Shown: positions 45,251-55,825 of the stretch, in pieces
Layout: every line of letters begins with the position of its first letter
Position numbering within the stretch: the first letter of the stretch is position 1
Notes under the pieces: model-generated
What the model was told of the DNA's origin: nothing
The model's input: only the letters and a program-made list of their open reading frames with translations
Database searches by the model: none
Made by a program: the position numbers and the translations under genes
Origin: Pleomorphomonas sp. NRK KF1
Lineage (GTDB): Bacteria > Pseudomonadota > Alphaproteobacteria > Rhizobiales > Pleomorphomonadaceae
NCBI RefSeq assembly: GCF_023721755.1
Contig: NZ_JAMDLH010000002.1
Span: 62,001 to 126,000, forward strand
Length of the DNA: 64,000 nucleotides
Reading direction: 5' to 3'

Positions 45251-46661
45251 CCCTGCCGGGATTGAGGATGCCAAGCGGATCGAGAGCGTCCTTGAGGCGA
45301 GCCATCATTTCCAGATCGAGCGGCGGCTTCACCTCGGCCAAGAGGTCGACCTTGAGCCGGCCGATACCGTGTTCGGCCGCGACCGAGCCGTCGTACTTGC
45401 GCACCACGCCGTGTACGACGGCGTTCATCTCGTTCCAGCGCGACAGGAAGGCCTGACGGTCGCCCCCTTCCGGTTGGCTGACGTTGAAGTGGATGTTGCC
45501 GTCGCCCATGTGTCCGAACGGCACCGGCCGACAGCCGGGAAACGCCCCCTCCACCGCCGCCATCGCCTCGTCGAGAAAGGCGGGAAGGTCGCCGATCGGC
45601 ACCGATACGTCGTGCTTGATCGATCCCCCTTCGTATTTCTGAACCTCGCTCATCCCGTGACGAAGACGCCAGAAGTCCTCGGCCTGAGACAGCGATTGCG
45701 CCACGGCTGCCTCGATCGCCTCGCCCGCCGCCGTCGCACCGGCGAGAACATCGAGAGCGACCGCGTCGGCCTCGCCGTCGGACAGGCTGGAGCTAACTTC
45801 GATGAGCACATACCACGGCGCGGCAGTGGTCGGCAGGCGGGCACCCGGCAGATGGCGAAGGGCGAAATCCATCGCGAGCCCTGACATCAGTTCGAAGCCG
45901 GTCAGGCCGAAGCCCGCCGAGCGCTGAGCGCGGCAGAACAGGCCGAGCGCCGCCTTCGGAGAGGCGACCGACGCAAAGGCAACGGCCCGTCCGCGCGGAC
46001 GATGATGAAGCTTGAGCGCGACGGCCGTGATAACGCCCAGCGTGCCCTCCGAACCGATAAACAATTGTTTCAGATCATAACCGGCGTTGTCCTTTCCGAG
46101 CCGTCTGAGACCGTTCCAGACACGCCCGTCGGCGAGTACCACCTCAAGGCCGAGCACGAGGTTGCGCGCGTTGCCATAGGCCAGCACGGCCGTTCCGCCA
46201 GCGTTGGTGGCGACGTTTCCGCCGATCTGGCACGAGCCGAGGGAGGCGAGCGTCAGCGGAAAGAAACGTCCCGCCTCCGCCGCTGCTGCGTGAACCGCGG
46301 CGAGCGGCATACCAGCCTCGACCACGATGCTGTTGCCGAGCGGATCGACCGAGCGGACCTTGTCAAGTCGTTCCAGGGAAACGACGATTTCCTGCCGTCC
46401 CGGCACGGGAATCTGGCCGCCGACGAGGCCGGTGTTGCCGCCCTGCGGGATGATCGCGGTCTTCGTTTCATGGGCGAGGCGCAGGATGGCAGCCACTTCG
46501 CTCGTGTCGGCAGGCCTCAGGACCAAGGGCGTCTCCCCCCGAAAAAGGTCCCGCCACTCGACGAGATAGCGTGCCGTGTCGGCGGCTTCCACGAGGGCGT
46601 GGCCCGGCCCGACGAGGGCGGAGAAGCGGGAAACGAGAGCGGAGGACGACGGGCTTTTCAT
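45234..46661 (-). CDS. FAD-binding oxidase of the GlcD/D-lactate dehydrogenase type
   Basis: A 475-residue PCMH-type flavoenzyme oxidising a D-2-hydroxyacid (lactate, glycolate or D-2-hydroxyglutarate class). Visible: VLRPADTSEVAAILRLAHE and IPQGGNTGLVGGQIP (FAD-binding, about 50-75), LGSCQIGGNVATNAGG (about 135-150), FIGSEGTLGVITA (about 190-202), KHDVSVPI and FGHMGDGNIHFNV (active-site histidines, about 335-395), ending DPLGILNPGRVI. The exact substrate cannot be told; the D-2-hydroxyglutarate/D-lactate group fits best. ATG 46661 replaces a longer upstream frame. Its tail overlaps the preceding plus-strand gene by 17 bp. Divergent from fabI. Confidence 0.9.
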   Translation of the reverse strand: MKSPSSSALVSRFSALVGPGHALVEAADTARYLVEWRDLFRGETPLVLRPADTSEVAAILRLAHETKTAIIPQGGNTGLVGGQIPVPGRQEIVVSLERLDKVRSVDPLGNSIVVEAGMPLAAVHAAAAEAGRFFPLTLASLGSCQIGGNVATNAGGTAVLAYGNARNLVLGLEVVLADGRVWNGLRRLGKDNAGYDLKQLFIGSEGTLGVITAVALKLHHRPRGRAVAFASVASPKAALGLFCRAQRSAGFGLTGFELMSGLAMDFALRHLPGARLPTTAAPWYVLIEVSSSLSDGEADAVALDVLAGATAAGEAIEAAVAQSLSQAEDFWRLRHGMSEVQKYEGGSIKHDVSVPIGDLPAFLDEAMAAVEGAFPGCRPVPFGHMGDGNIHFNVSQPEGGDRQAFLSRWNEMNAVVHGVVRKYDGSVAAEHGIGRLKVDLLAEVKPPLDLEMMARLKDALDPLGILNPGRVIRRP

Positions 46662-46812
46662 GCGGCGGAACCTACAGCCGCCGGCGCTTGCCGTCGAGGG
46701 TCGGCGACGGTCACGAAGCGTGTACCGGTGGGGCTCCACCGCGACTTGCTATTGTCATAATCCTTGTGTCATACGAGCACGACATCCGGATTTGATTAGG
46801 CGGGGTTACAAA

Positions 46813-47631
46813 ATGGCAGGTGCTGTGGGTCTGATGGCGGGCAAGCGTGGCCTGATCATGGGATTGGCCAACAACCGTTCCATCGCCTGGGGAATTGCCA
46901 AGTCGCTTCACGCCGCCGGTGCAGAGATCGCGTTGACCTATCAGGGCGATGCGCTGAGAAAGCGCGTCGAACCTCTGGCCGCCGAGCTCGGCGCGCTGGT
47001 GGTCGGCAATTGCGACGTGGCGGATGCGGAAACCATTGATGCCGTCTTCGCGACGCTCGCCGAGAAGTGGGGCAAGATCGACTTTCTGGTGCATGCCATC
47101 GGTTTCTCCGACAAGGACGAACTGACCGGCCGCTACGTCGACACCAGCGAGGCCAACTTCCAGAAGACCATGCTGATTTCGGTCTATTCGTTCACGGCTG
47201 TCGCCCGGCGCGCCGAGAAGTTGATGGCCGATGGCGGCTCGATGCTGACGCTGACCTATTACGGCGCCGAGAAGGTCATGCCCAACTACAACGTGATGGG
47301 TGTCGCCAAGGCCGCGCTCGAAGCGTCGGTGAAGTACCTTGCCGTCGACCTCGGTCCGCAGAACATCCGCGTCAATGCCGTTTCGGCCGGTCCGATCAAG
47401 ACGCTGGCCGCCTCCGGCATCGGCGACTTCCGCTACATTCTGAAGTGGAACGAGTACAACGCGCCGCTGCGCCGGACCGTGACCATCGAGGAAGTGGGCG
47501 ACAGCTCGCTCTATCTTTTGTCAGACCTCGGCCGTGCCGTCACCGGCGAGGTGCTTCATGTCGACAGCGGCTACCACACCGTCGGCATGAAGGCGGTGGA
47601 TGCGCCTGATATCTCCGTCGTCAAGGACTGA
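46813..47631 (+). CDS. fabI: Enoyl-[acyl-carrier-protein] reductase (NADH)
   Basis: The 272-residue enzyme reduces enoyl-ACP in the last step of each fatty-acid elongation cycle and is the triclosan and diazaborine target. It belongs to the short-chain dehydrogenase fold, with the FabI-type nucleotide loop GLANNRSIAWGIA (about 17-29), NCDVAD near 66-71 and the catalytic Tyr159-x6-Lys166 in MPNYNVMGVAKAALE, followed by SAGPIKTLAASGI. Length and spacing are standard. The gene is monocistronic and ends at an intrinsic terminator. Confidence 0.97.
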   Translation: MAGAVGLMAGKRGLIMGLANNRSIAWGIAKSLHAAGAEIALTYQGDALRKRVEPLAAELGALVVGNCDVADAETIDAVFATLAEKWGKIDFLVHAIGFSDKDELTGRYVDTSEANFQKTMLISVYSFTAVARRAEKLMADGGSMLTLTYYGAEKVMPNYNVMGVAKAALEASVKYLAVDLGPQNIRVNAVSAGPIKTLAASGIGDFRYILKWNEYNAPLRRTVTIEEVGDSSLYLLSDLGRAVTGEVLHVDSGYHTVGMKAVDAPDISVVKD

Positions 47632-47652
47632 TGACACGACCGTCGAAAGTGA

Positions 47653-47682
47653 GAAGGCCGGGCCGAAAGCCGGGCCTTTTTG
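47653..47682 (+). terminator. Rho-independent terminator after fabI
   Basis: AAGGCC-G-GGC / GCC-G-GGCCTT forms a stem of nine pairs with one G-G mismatch and a CGAAA loop, followed by TTTTT. A good intrinsic terminator. Confidence 0.8.
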
Positions 47683-47877
47683 CGTTTGAGCGGCGTTATC
47701 TTGACAATACCGGGCACCGCGCCTAGATGAGCGCCCATGGGTGAGGGACCCCAGCCGCCCGCCGGCGCAAGCCTTGGTGAAGTTCCCGTCGATCGCTTCC
47801 GTTTCCAGGCATCGAGACCTCTCGGCAATGCGGGCACCCTGCTTACGGTCATGTCCGATGCCATCTGGAGAACGGTC

Positions 47878-48315
47878 ATGTCGTCCCGACTGCCAACACT
47901 CGATGAGCTGAAGGCTCAGGCTCGTCGTCTCAGAAACTCGCTCGCCGAGGCCGGCAGCGACGTCAGCCACTCGAAATCGCTGGAGCTGATCGCCAAGCAG
48001 TATGGCTTCGCCGACTGGAACACGCTCTACGCCAAGGCCGGCAACGAGCCGCCGGCGCGTTCCTGGAATCCGGGGGACCGCGTCAAGGGGACCTATCTCG
48101 GCAAGGCCTTCGAAGGCACCGTGCGGGCGCTCAAGGCGGCCACCTCGGTACCGGGCTACTACACCATCACCGTCGACTTCGACGAGCCGGTGGACGTGGT
48201 CGATTTCGACAGCTTCTCGGCGTTCCGCAAGCGCGTGACTGCTACGATCGACGAGGAGGGCATCAGCCCTTCGAAAACGTCGAACGGACGTCCGCACATG
48301 GTGCTGTCGGCCTGA
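47878..48315 (+). CDS. Glyoxalase-related small protein
   Basis: A 145-residue protein beginning LPTLDELKAQARRLRNSLAEAGSDVSHSKSLELIAKQYGFADWNTLYAK, a helical pattern annotated in many genomes as a glyoxalase-related domain, followed by a beta-rich part (GDRVKGTYLGKAFEGTVRALK, then VPGYYTITVDFDEPVDVV). Metal-ligand residues of true glyoxalases are not evident, so enzymatic activity is doubtful. ATG 47878 follows GGAGAA by 7 bases; the ATG at 47851 would lengthen it by nine residues. Confidence 0.68.
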   Translation: MSSRLPTLDELKAQARRLRNSLAEAGSDVSHSKSLELIAKQYGFADWNTLYAKAGNEPPARSWNPGDRVKGTYLGKAFEGTVRALKAATSVPGYYTITVDFDEPVDVVDFDSFSAFRKRVTATIDEEGISPSKTSNGRPHMVLSA

Positions 48316-48333
48316 CGTTTCGCGTCTTTCTGG

Positions 48334-48360
48334 AGTCCGCCCGGCTTGCCGGAGCGGACT
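48334..48360. terminator. Hairpin between convergent genes
   Basis: AGTCCGC-CCGGC-TT-GCCGG-A-GCGGACT: a 12-bp stem with a single bulged A and a two-base loop, lying between the glyoxalase-related gene (+) and trpC (-). Confidence 0.55.
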
Positions 48361-48402
48361 TCAGTCTCCTTGCCAAAAGCCTCTGCCGCCCTGTTTGCAC
48401 GC

Positions 48403-49191
48403 TCAGGCGAGCAGTGCCTTCGTCGCGGCCGCAACATCGTCCTGCCGCATAAGGCTCTCGCCGATCAGGAAGGTGTGGGCGCCGACGCGCGCAAGGCGTG
48501 CAAGGTCGGCCGGCACGAACAGGCCGGACTCGGCGACCAGAATCCGGTCGGCCGGCACATTCCTGGCCAGCTCTTCGGTCGTTTCCAGTCGCGTTTCAAA
48601 CGTACGCAGGTTGCGATTGTTGACGCCAAGAAGCGGCGACCGCAGCCTCAGCGCCCGCTCGAGTTCGGCCGCGTCGTGGACTTCCAGAAGCACGTCCATG
48701 CCGAGATCGAAGGCGGTGTCCTCGAGGCGCTTCGCCGTGTCGTCGTCGACGGCGGCGAGGATGATCAGGATGCAGTCCGCGCCCCAGGCGCGCGCCTCGT
48801 AGACCTGATAGGGCGAGAACAGAAAGTCCTTGCGAAGCGCCGGCAACGCCACCGCTGCGCGCGCGGCTTTCAGATAGTCCGGATGCCCCTGGAAGGAAGG
48901 CCCGTCCGTCAGTACCGACAGGCAGGCCGCCCCGCCCTCTTCGTAGGCGCGGGCCAGGGCGGGCGGATCGAAGTCAGCGCGGATCAGTCCCCTGGAGGGA
49001 CTGGCCTTCTTGATCTCGGCGATCAGCGCGTGGCGGCCTTCGGCATGCTTCTTCTCGATGGCGACGCGAAAGCCACGCGGGGGCGCCTGATCGGCGGCCA
49101 TCGCCTTGATCTCGGCAAGCGGAACGGCTGCCTCGGCAGCGGCGATCTCCTGCCGCTTGTAGGCCTCAATGCGGGCAAGAATATCGGCCAC
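48403..49191 (-). CDS. trpC: Indole-3-glycerol phosphate synthase
   Basis: The 262-residue TIM-barrel enzyme cyclises carboxyphenylamino-deoxyribulose phosphate, the fourth tryptophan step. Conserved: [16 protein letters not shown] (about 50-65, catalytic Lys and phosphate site), [33 protein letters not shown] (about 110-119), [26 protein letters not shown] (about 180-191) and [11 protein letters not shown] start it at GTG 49191, which has a GAGG site and begins MADILARI; a TTG start 30 bases upstream is less likely. It follows trpD with the trpD stop 10 bases away, so they form one operon. Confidence 0.96.
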   Translation of the reverse strand: MADILARIEAYKRQEIAAAEAAVPLAEIKAMAADQAPPRGFRVAIEKKHAEGRHALIAEIKKASPSRGLIRADFDPPALARAYEEGGAACLSVLTDGPSFQGHPDYLKAARAAVALPALRKDFLFSPYQVYEARAWGADCILIILAAVDDDTAKRLEDTAFDLGMDVLLEVHDAAELERALRLRSPLLGVNNRNLRTFETRLETTEELARNVPADRILVAESGLFVPADLARLARVGAHTFLIGESLMRQDDVAAATKALLA

Positions 49192-49201
49192 GAAACTTAC
49201 C

Positions 49202-50215
49202 TCAGGCGTTGGAACGGGCAATCAGCCGGTCAAGCGCGGCGCGGGCACGACCGCTGTCGATGGCGTCGGCGGCTAGCGTCACGCCATCCTTCAGCGTGGG
49301 TACCCGATCGGCGATCACGAGGGCGGCGGCAACGTTGAGCAGAACCGTGTCCCGATAGGCGCCCGGAACACCCTCGAGCAGCGCCCGAAGGGCCTGGGCA
49401 TTGTCCTCGGCGGATCCGCCGCGCACGGCCTCGGGAGCATGGTGTGGCAGGCCAGCGTCGTCCGGGGTGACCTCGAAGCTGCGCACCGCGCCGTCTTTCA
49501 GTTCGGCGACATAGGTCGGGCCGGACAGCGTCATCTCGTCGAGACCGTCGGAACCGTGAACGACCCATACCGCTTCGGAGCCGAGCGCGGCCAAGGTCTC
49601 GGCCACCGGCAGCAACCACTGGCGCGAGAAGACGCCGACCAACTGCCGACGCACCCCGGCCGGATTGGACAGCGGGCCGAGGATGTTGAAGATGGTTCGT
49701 GTACCGAGCTCGACGCGGCTCGGCCCCACATGCTTCATTGCCGAGTGGTGGACCGGCGCGAACATGAACCCCACGCCCGCCTCTCGGATGCAGGCGGCGA
49801 TGACCTCCGGCCCGATGTCGATTTTCACGCCGAGTGCCATCAGCACGTCGGCCGCACCGGACTTCGACGACAGCGCCCGGTTGCCGTGCTTGGCGATCGA
49901 CAGGCCGGCGCCGGCCGCCACCAGGGCCGAGGCGGTGGAGATGTTGAGACTGCCGGAGGCATCGCCGCCCGTACCGACGATGTCGACCGCGTCCACGGGA
50001 GCCTCAACCCTCAGCATCCGCGACCGCATGGACGAAACCGCACCGGCGATTTCCTCGACCGTTTCGCCGCGAACCCGCAACGCCATCAGGAAACCGCCGA
50101 TCTGCGAGGGAGTCGCCTCGCCGGTCATCATGATGTCGAAGGCCGAAGTCGCCTCCTCCCGGCTCAAGCTGGCTCCCGAAGCCACCTTGGCAATCAGAGT
50201 CTTGAAATCGGCCAT
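49202..50215 (-). CDS. trpD: Anthranilate phosphoribosyltransferase
   Basis: The 337-residue enzyme joins anthranilate to PRPP in tryptophan synthesis. Visible motifs: the PRPP loop [17 protein letters not shown] (about residues 78-94), [22 protein letters not shown] (about 108-129), [36 protein letters not shown] (about 150-185) and the metal-binding [10 protein letters not shown]. Length is normal. In many relatives trpE or trpG lies between this gene and the upstream ppiD-like gene; here only 64 bp separate them. Confidence 0.97.
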   Translation of the reverse strand: MADFKTLIAKVASGASLSREEATSAFDIMMTGEATPSQIGGFLMALRVRGETVEEIAGAVSSMRSRMLRVEAPVDAVDIVGTGGDASGSLNISTASALVAAGAGLSIAKHGNRALSSKSGAADVLMALGVKIDIGPEVIAACIREAGVGFMFAPVHHSAMKHVGPSRVELGTRTIFNILGPLSNPAGVRRQLVGVFSRQWLLPVAETLAALGSEAVWVVHGSDGLDEMTLSGPTYVAELKDGAVRSFEVTPDDAGLPHHAPEAVRGGSAEDNAQALRALLEGVPGAYRDTVLLNVAAALVIADRVPTLKDGVTLAADAIDSGRARAALDRLIARSNA

Positions 50216-50279
50216 CGCTCGTTGTCACCCTCGCTTGTGCAATCTCCGGCAGACCGCCGACCCAGGGCCGGTTTCCACG

Positions 50280-52172
50280 TCAGTTGGCGTTACTGGTTCC
50301 GATCACAGCGTTGAGCAGCGACTGGTTGACCGTGGTGCCCAACTCTTCCTGCGCGGCGCCAAGATACTGGGCATAGAGGTCCTTCGCCACATCCGAAGCC
50401 GCCTGATCGGCAATGACGATCGAGTCGCCCGCTCCTTCCGGCATCGGCGAATTGACGACGTTGGCCACCGTGAGCACGATGCGCGTGCCATCGAGCCCGG
50501 GGATGGCGGCCACGTGTCCCTTGGGACCGGCAAAAGCGGCGTTCACCCCCTCCTGCCCCAAGCCGGCATCTCCCGCCTTGCGCGTCACGCCGGAGGCCGT
50601 CGCGACTTCCACCATGGCAGACTTGGCCAGGTCATCGATCGACGTTCCGGCCCTGAGCGCCTTCGCCATTTCCTCGGCTTTGGCCGTCAGCCGGACCTGG
50701 GCTTCATCGTCGGTCCAGGCGACGATCGCCTGGTCCCTCACCTCGTCGAGCGCGCGGTCGCGACCCGGGACCACCTTGACGACGTTGTACCAGATGAAGC
50801 CGTGGCTGACGGACAAGGGTTCGTTTTCGCTCCCCTCGTCAGCGGCGAAGGCAGCCTTCAGAAGCTCGGCCTGATCGGGCAGACCGGCCACAGGCAGGCT
50901 GTCAGTACCATTGCCTTCGGGATCCACCTCGGCGGTGACGAGCTTCAGCTTGAAGCGGTTCGCCACTTCCTGCAGCGTCGCACCACCCGCCAGAGCATCC
51001 TCGATCTCGTCGTGCATTTCCAGTACGGATCGTTCGGCCGCCTTGGTGGCAAGCGCCTTGCGGATGTCGGGCGCCACTTCGGCAAGCGCCTTCGTGTGAG
51101 CCGGTTCGATCTCGGTGACGCGCAGCAAGACGGTGCCGAAGGACGACTTGATCGGTTCGCTCGGAACATTGAGCGCCAGACCGAAAGCCGCCTCGGCCAC
51201 GGTCGGATCGAGCACCTTGTCGCGGGAGAGCAGGCCGAGGTCGACATCCTCGGGCTTGGAGCCGGCATCCGTGATGAGCTGGTCGAAGCTCGCGCCACCC
51301 TTGAGCTTCTCGCTGGCGGCCGCCGCCTCTTCGGGTGTCGCATAGAACAGTTGCTGGATGCGACGCTGTTCGGGCGCACCGTACTGGTCCTTGGTGCGCT
51401 CATACTCGCGCGACACGCTCTCCTCGGTGACGGCCGAGGGATCGGCGATGGCGTCCGGCGTCAGGGCGAACGTCTCGATCGTGCGGAACTCCGGCGCCCG
51501 GAACTTGGCCTTGTTCTCTTCGTACCACTTGGCGAGAACGTCGTCGGACGGTTTCTCGATCGGCTCCACCTGGGCGCGGGCCAGCGTGAGGTAGCGAATG
51601 TCGCGCGCCTCGTTCTGATAGCGATAGAGCGCGCTGACCATGGTCTTCGGCACGGTCAGGCCGCCAACGAGGCCGGACGACAGCTGCCAGCGCAACTCCG
51701 CCGTACGCCGCTGGGCGATGAACATGGACTCGTTGAGGCCGCTCTGATTGAGAAGCTCGGTGAAATAGTCCCGATTGAAGCTCTGAGCCCCCGGCGGCCT
51801 CAGTTGCGGATCGTCGGCGATGCCCTGGGCCAGTCGCTCGTCGGAAACACCGAGGCCGGTGGAGGCGGCCATGTCGGCCACGGTCGCGTCGGCCAGCAAC
51901 GAACTGAGGATTCCCTGCGGCAGGCCGATGGCACGCGCCATGTCGGGGGTGATCGCCTGACCGAGCTGACGGGCCAGTGTTTGCGACTGCCGCTGGTAGG
52001 CAAGCTGGAATTCGCCGAGCGTGACCTTGGTGTCGCCGACCGTGGCGAGCGTATCGGTGTGAGAGGCCCCAAGCCGAGAGCCGACGCCCCAGCCGATGAA
52101 GGACAACGTCAGGAGGCCCAGAAAGATCTTCGCAGGAAGCGTATTCGCCCCGCGGCGCATTGAATCAAGCAT
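50280..52172 (-). CDS. ppiD: Membrane-anchored periplasmic foldase, PpiD/SurA type
   Basis: A 630-residue protein with an N-terminal membrane anchor (LPAKIFLGLLTLSFIGWGVGS, about residues 12-32), a SurA-like N-terminal chaperone domain starting ATVGDTKVTLGEFQLAYQRQ, a parvulin-type peptidyl-prolyl isomerase domain (about residues 230-370: IQQLFYATPEEAAAASEKL, GASFDQLITDAG, DLGLLSRDKVLDP, AFGLALNVPSEPIKSSFGTVLLRV) and a helical C-terminus. It assists folding of exported proteins at the inner membrane. ATG 52172 is used; a longer frame begins upstream. Convergent order ppiD then trpD-trpC on the minus strand matches relatives except for missing trpE/G. Confidence 0.88.
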   Translation of the reverse strand: MLDSMRRGANTLPAKIFLGLLTLSFIGWGVGSRLGASHTDTLATVGDTKVTLGEFQLAYQRQSQTLARQLGQAITPDMARAIGLPQGILSSLLADATVADMAASTGLGVSDERLAQGIADDPQLRPPGAQSFNRDYFTELLNQSGLNESMFIAQRRTAELRWQLSSGLVGGLTVPKTMVSALYRYQNEARDIRYLTLARAQVEPIEKPSDDVLAKWYEENKAKFRAPEFRTIETFALTPDAIADPSAVTEESVSREYERTKDQYGAPEQRRIQQLFYATPEEAAAASEKLKGGASFDQLITDAGSKPEDVDLGLLSRDKVLDPTVAEAAFGLALNVPSEPIKSSFGTVLLRVTEIEPAHTKALAEVAPDIRKALATKAAERSVLEMHDEIEDALAGGATLQEVANRFKLKLVTAEVDPEGNGTDSLPVAGLPDQAELLKAAFAADEGSENEPLSVSHGFIWYNVVKVVPGRDRALDEVRDQAIVAWTDDEAQVRLTAKAEEMAKALRAGTSIDDLAKSAMVEVATASGVTRKAGDAGLGQEGVNAAFAGPKGHVAAIPGLDGTRIVLTVANVVNSPMPEGAGDSIVIADQAASDVAKDLYAQYLGAAQEELGTTVNQSLLNAVIGTSNAN

Positions 52173-52324
52173 TATGTCGTCCGTCTCGGGGGCGCGCGCG
52201 CCCATCCATCCCAGTCACGCCACCGGTCTCGCAGGGACCGCTTCGGCGCGCGGGATCATAGGGGCGGCGGCCTTATGCCGCAAGCACCGGTTTTGCCCGA
52301 CAAAGGGCCGAAATCCGGCTCCGA

Positions 52325-52819
52325 TCAGTGCTTGGCCATGATCTTGTCGAGTACGCCGAGCATCAGCGCCGACACCACGAAAGTGACGTGCATGACCACC
52401 TGCCACATGATCTGGTTGTCGGTGTACTCCCTGGCGTTCAGGAAAACCTGCAGCAGATGGATCGAGGAAATGGCGACGATCGACGAGGCGACCTTGATCT
52501 TCAGGCTGCCGCTGTCGAGCTTGCCGAGCCAATGGAGTTCGGCACCGTGATCGTCGAACCGGCCGACGAAATTCTCGTAGGAAGCGATCATCACCATGAC
52601 GAGGAGACTGGCGACGAGCGCCGCATCGATCAGGCCGAGCATCGCGAGAATCATCTCGGCCTCCTCGTAGACGAAGACATTGCCGATGACCTTCCAGAGC
52701 TTGACGCCGAAGGATAGGCCGTAGACGGCGAGCGCCACGGAAAGCCCGATCAGAAAGACAACGAGAATCCAGCGGCTTCCCAAAATGATACGCTCGACGA
52801 CCGTCTCCAGTGCCTTCAT
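52325..52819 (-). CDS. UPF0114/TIGR00645 (YqhA-like) membrane protein
   Basis: A 164-residue inner-membrane protein with the family hallmarks: VVERIILGSRWILVVFLIGL (first helix), YEEAEMILAMLGLIDAALVASLLVMVMIASYENFV (second helix and signature) and GSLKIKVASSIVAISSIHLLQVFLN (third). A fourth helix follows near the C-terminus. Function is unknown. I start it at ATG 52819 (MKALETVVE); the longer version would use TTG. Divergent from tpiA across about 150 bp. Confidence 0.9.
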   Translation of the reverse strand: MKALETVVERIILGSRWILVVFLIGLSVALAVYGLSFGVKLWKVIGNVFVYEEAEMILAMLGLIDAALVASLLVMVMIASYENFVGRFDDHGAELHWLGKLDSGSLKIKVASSIVAISSIHLLQVFLNAREYTDNQIMWQVVMHVTFVVSALMLGVLDKIMAKH

Positions 52820-52973
52820 AGTCAATAGCCCTTGCTAGCGTTTTGCACCTGCCGGATATAAATGCGCTTGCGGGTTTTCGCCTACAAGATCATCTTCCAG
52901 GCCGCTCCAAGGATTCACGCCGGCCCGGTTCGGAATGGTCCACGCCCACAACGCACATCGAAGGAACGAGAGC

Positions 52974-53717
<744 letters not shown>

Positions 53718-53722
53718 TACTA

Positions 53723-53764
53723 TCGGCTCCGGCGCCGTCTCCTTCGAGGGCGCGCCGGAGCCGA
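53723..53764 (+). terminator. Long hairpin after tpiA
   Basis: A perfect 13-bp stem (TCGGCTCCGGCGC / GCGCCGGAGCCGA) with a 16-base loop begins 6 bases after the tpiA stop. No T-run follows. Confidence 0.6.
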
Positions 53765-53796
53765 CACCGCATGTACCGCCAGGAGGGCGGGCCGCC

Positions 53797-53935
53797 ACCC
53801 CTCTCCAGCTCTTCCCGAGAATGGGAAGAGAGCTTGTCGAGACGACCGCCCCCTCTTGGGTCGCGTGCCGGATCGATGGTCGGTCTCGCCGGAGCGCGAG
53901 CGGCGCCGTCTTCCCGCCGGAAGGCGGAGAGGGGT
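53797..53935. repeat. Inverted-repeat intergenic element
   Basis: ACCCCTCTCC at 53797-53806 and GGAGAGGGGT at 53926-53935 bound a 139-bp GC-rich piece that also contains CTCTTCCC...GGGAAGAG. The ends resemble the CCCCTCTCC-type palindromic repeats scattered between genes in Hyphomicrobiales. I could not find a second copy in this window. Confidence 0.45.
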
Positions 53936-54012
53936 AAATCTAGCGATTAAGTGGAAAGACCGATAAGAGGTCTTCCTGCCGGCCTTGGGCCACTCGCATA
54001 GGACCACGCCCC

Positions 54013-55344
54013 ATGACTTTCGATACCGTCCTCAGAAACGGAACAGTCGCCAACCACGACGGCATCGGTGTGCGCGACATCGGACTTCGCGATGGCCGTA
54101 TCGCCGAGATTGGCGACCTTTCCCAAGCATCAGCCGGCGAGACGATCGACTGTACCGGCCTGACCGTGTTGCCCGGCGTCATCGACAGCCAGGTGCATTT
54201 CCGCGAACCCGGCGCCACCCACAAGGAAGACTTGGAGACCGGCTCCCGTGCCGCCGTCATGGGCGGTGTGACCGCCGTCTTCGAGATGCCCAACACCAAT
54301 CCGCTGACGACCACCGCCGAGCGCCTTGCCGACAAGGTGGCGGCCGGCAGCCATCGCATGCACTGCGATTTCGCCTTCTGGGTGGGCGGCACGCACGGCA
54401 ACGTGCGCGACATTCCCGAGCTCGAACGCCTGCCCGGCGCTGCCGGCATCAAGGTCTTCATGGGGTCGTCGACCGGTGACCTGCTTGTTGCCGATGACGA
54501 AGGTGTCGCCGCCATTCTCGGCGCCACGCGCCGCCGCGCCGCCTTCCATTCCGAAGACGAAGCGCGCCTCATCGAGCGCAAGCCCTTGCGCGTCGCCGGC
54601 GACCCGTCGAGCCATCCCGTCTGGCGAGACGTCGAGGCAGCTCTGAAGTCGACCCAGCGGCTCGTCCGCATCGCCCGCGCCAAGGGCGCCCGCATCCATG
54701 TGCTGCACATCTCCACCGGCGACGAGATGGACTTCCTGAAGGACCATAAGGACGTCGCCACGGTTGAGGTCACGCCGCATCACCTGACGCTCACCGAGGC
54801 CGACCATCAGCGGCTGGGTACCCTCGTTCAGATGAACCCGCCCGTCCGTTCGGCCGCCCACCGCGACCGCATCTGGCGCGGCCTCAAACAGGGCATCGCC
54901 GACGTGCTCGGCTCCGATCATGCCCCGCACACACTGCAGGAAAAGGCCAAGCCCTACCCCGACAGCCCCTCGGGAATGACCGGGGTTCAGACCCTGGTGC
55001 CGATCATGCTCGACCACGTCAATGCCGGTCGCCTGACGCTGCAGCGCTTTGTCGATCTGACCTCGGCCGGCCCGGCGCGCATCTTCGGAATGGCGCGAAA
55101 GGGACGCATCGCCGTCGGCTACGACGCCGACTTCACCATCGTTGACCTCAAGCGCCGGGAAACGATCCGCGACCGCTGGATCGCCTCCCGGTGCGGCTGG
55201 ACGCCTTATGACGGCGTCGAAGTCACCGGCTGGCCGGTTGGAACCGTCGTGCGCGGCCGGAAGGTGATGTGGGAGGGTGATCTGGTTACGCCTTCTTCCG
55301 GCGAGCCGGTCCGTTTCGTCGAAGCGCTGCCGCGAGGGACCTGA
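54013..55344 (+). CDS. Dihydroorotase-family amidohydrolase (first metal His replaced)
   Basis: A 443-residue cyclic amidohydrolase of the dihydroorotase group (pyrimidine synthesis). Most active-site residues are present: His62 and Arg in QVHFREPG, Asn/Asn in EMPNTNP, carboxylated Lys147 in GIKVFMGSS, His179 in FHSEDE, His232 in HVLHIST and the catalytic Asp302 in GSDHAPH. However the usual HxH pair reads Gln60-Val-His62, so one metal ligand is missing. A Hyphomicrobiales subgroup appears to share this feature, from memory. It may be a mono-metal dihydroorotase, or act on a related ring such as a hydantoin. The gene abuts moaC by 1 bp. ATG 54013. Confidence 0.8.
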   Translation: MTFDTVLRNGTVANHDGIGVRDIGLRDGRIAEIGDLSQASAGETIDCTGLTVLPGVIDSQVHFREPGATHKEDLETGSRAAVMGGVTAVFEMPNTNPLTTTAERLADKVAAGSHRMHCDFAFWVGGTHGNVRDIPELERLPGAAGIKVFMGSSTGDLLVADDEGVAAILGATRRRAAFHSEDEARLIERKPLRVAGDPSSHPVWRDVEAALKSTQRLVRIARAKGARIHVLHISTGDEMDFLKDHKDVATVEVTPHHLTLTEADHQRLGTLVQMNPPVRSAAHRDRIWRGLKQGIADVLGSDHAPHTLQEKAKPYPDSPSGMTGVQTLVPIMLDHVNAGRLTLQRFVDLTSAGPARIFGMARKGRIAVGYDADFTIVDLKRRETIRDRWIASRCGWTPYDGVEVTGWPVGTVVRGRKVMWEGDLVTPSSGEPVRFVEALPRGT

Positions 55345-55345
55345 C

Positions 55346-55825
55346 ATGACGCGGCCCCTCAGCCATCTCGACGAGAAAGGCGCCGCCCACATGGTCGACG
55401 TCAGCGAAAAGGCGATCACGGCCCGCACCGCGATCGCCGGCGGCAGGGTGATGATGACGGCCGAAACGCTGGCGCTCATCATCGACGGCCGCACGCCGAA
55501 GGGCGACGTGATCGCCACCGCCCGCATTGCCGGCATCATGGCCGCCAAGAAGACGGCCGACCTCATTCCCCTTTGCCATCCCCTGCCGATCAGCAAGGCG
55601 GCTATCGACATCTCGCCGGATCCAACCTTGCCCGGCCTTGAGATCACCGCCATCGTCCGTTGTACCGGCAACACCGGCGTGGAGATGGAGGCAATGACCG
55701 CCGTCTCCGTTGCCTGCCTCACGATCTACGACATGGTCAAAGCGGTCGAGAAGGGCGTACGCATCGAAGCCATCCGCCTCATCGAGAAGGATGGCGGCAA
55801 ATCCGGCCGTTGGCTCGCCGACTAG
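55346..55825 (+). CDS. moaC: Cyclic pyranopterin monophosphate synthase
   Basis: A 159-residue enzyme that completes conversion of 3',8-cyclo-7,8-dihydroguanosine triphosphate to cyclic pyranopterin monophosphate in molybdenum cofactor synthesis. Features: [19 protein letters not shown] (about 15-33), [32 protein letters not shown] (about 50-80, metal/substrate-binding His), [18 protein letters not shown] (about 105-122) and [17 protein letters not shown]. It lies 1 bp after the amidohydrolase gene, unlike its common place after trpC. ATG 55346. Confidence 0.96.
   Translation: MTRPLSHLDEKGAAHMVDVSEKAITARTAIAGGRVMMTAETLALIIDGRTPKGDVIATARIAGIMAAKKTADLIPLCHPLPISKAAIDISPDPTLPGLEITAIVRCTGNTGVEMEAMTAVSVACLTIYDMVKAVEKGVRIEAIRLIEKDGGKSGRWLAD

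Noticed and set aside
49665-52163. An 832-codon open frame antisense to the ppiD-like gene
   Set aside because: It mirrors codon bias of the real gene, has no domain order, and spans gene boundaries (trpD and ppiD).
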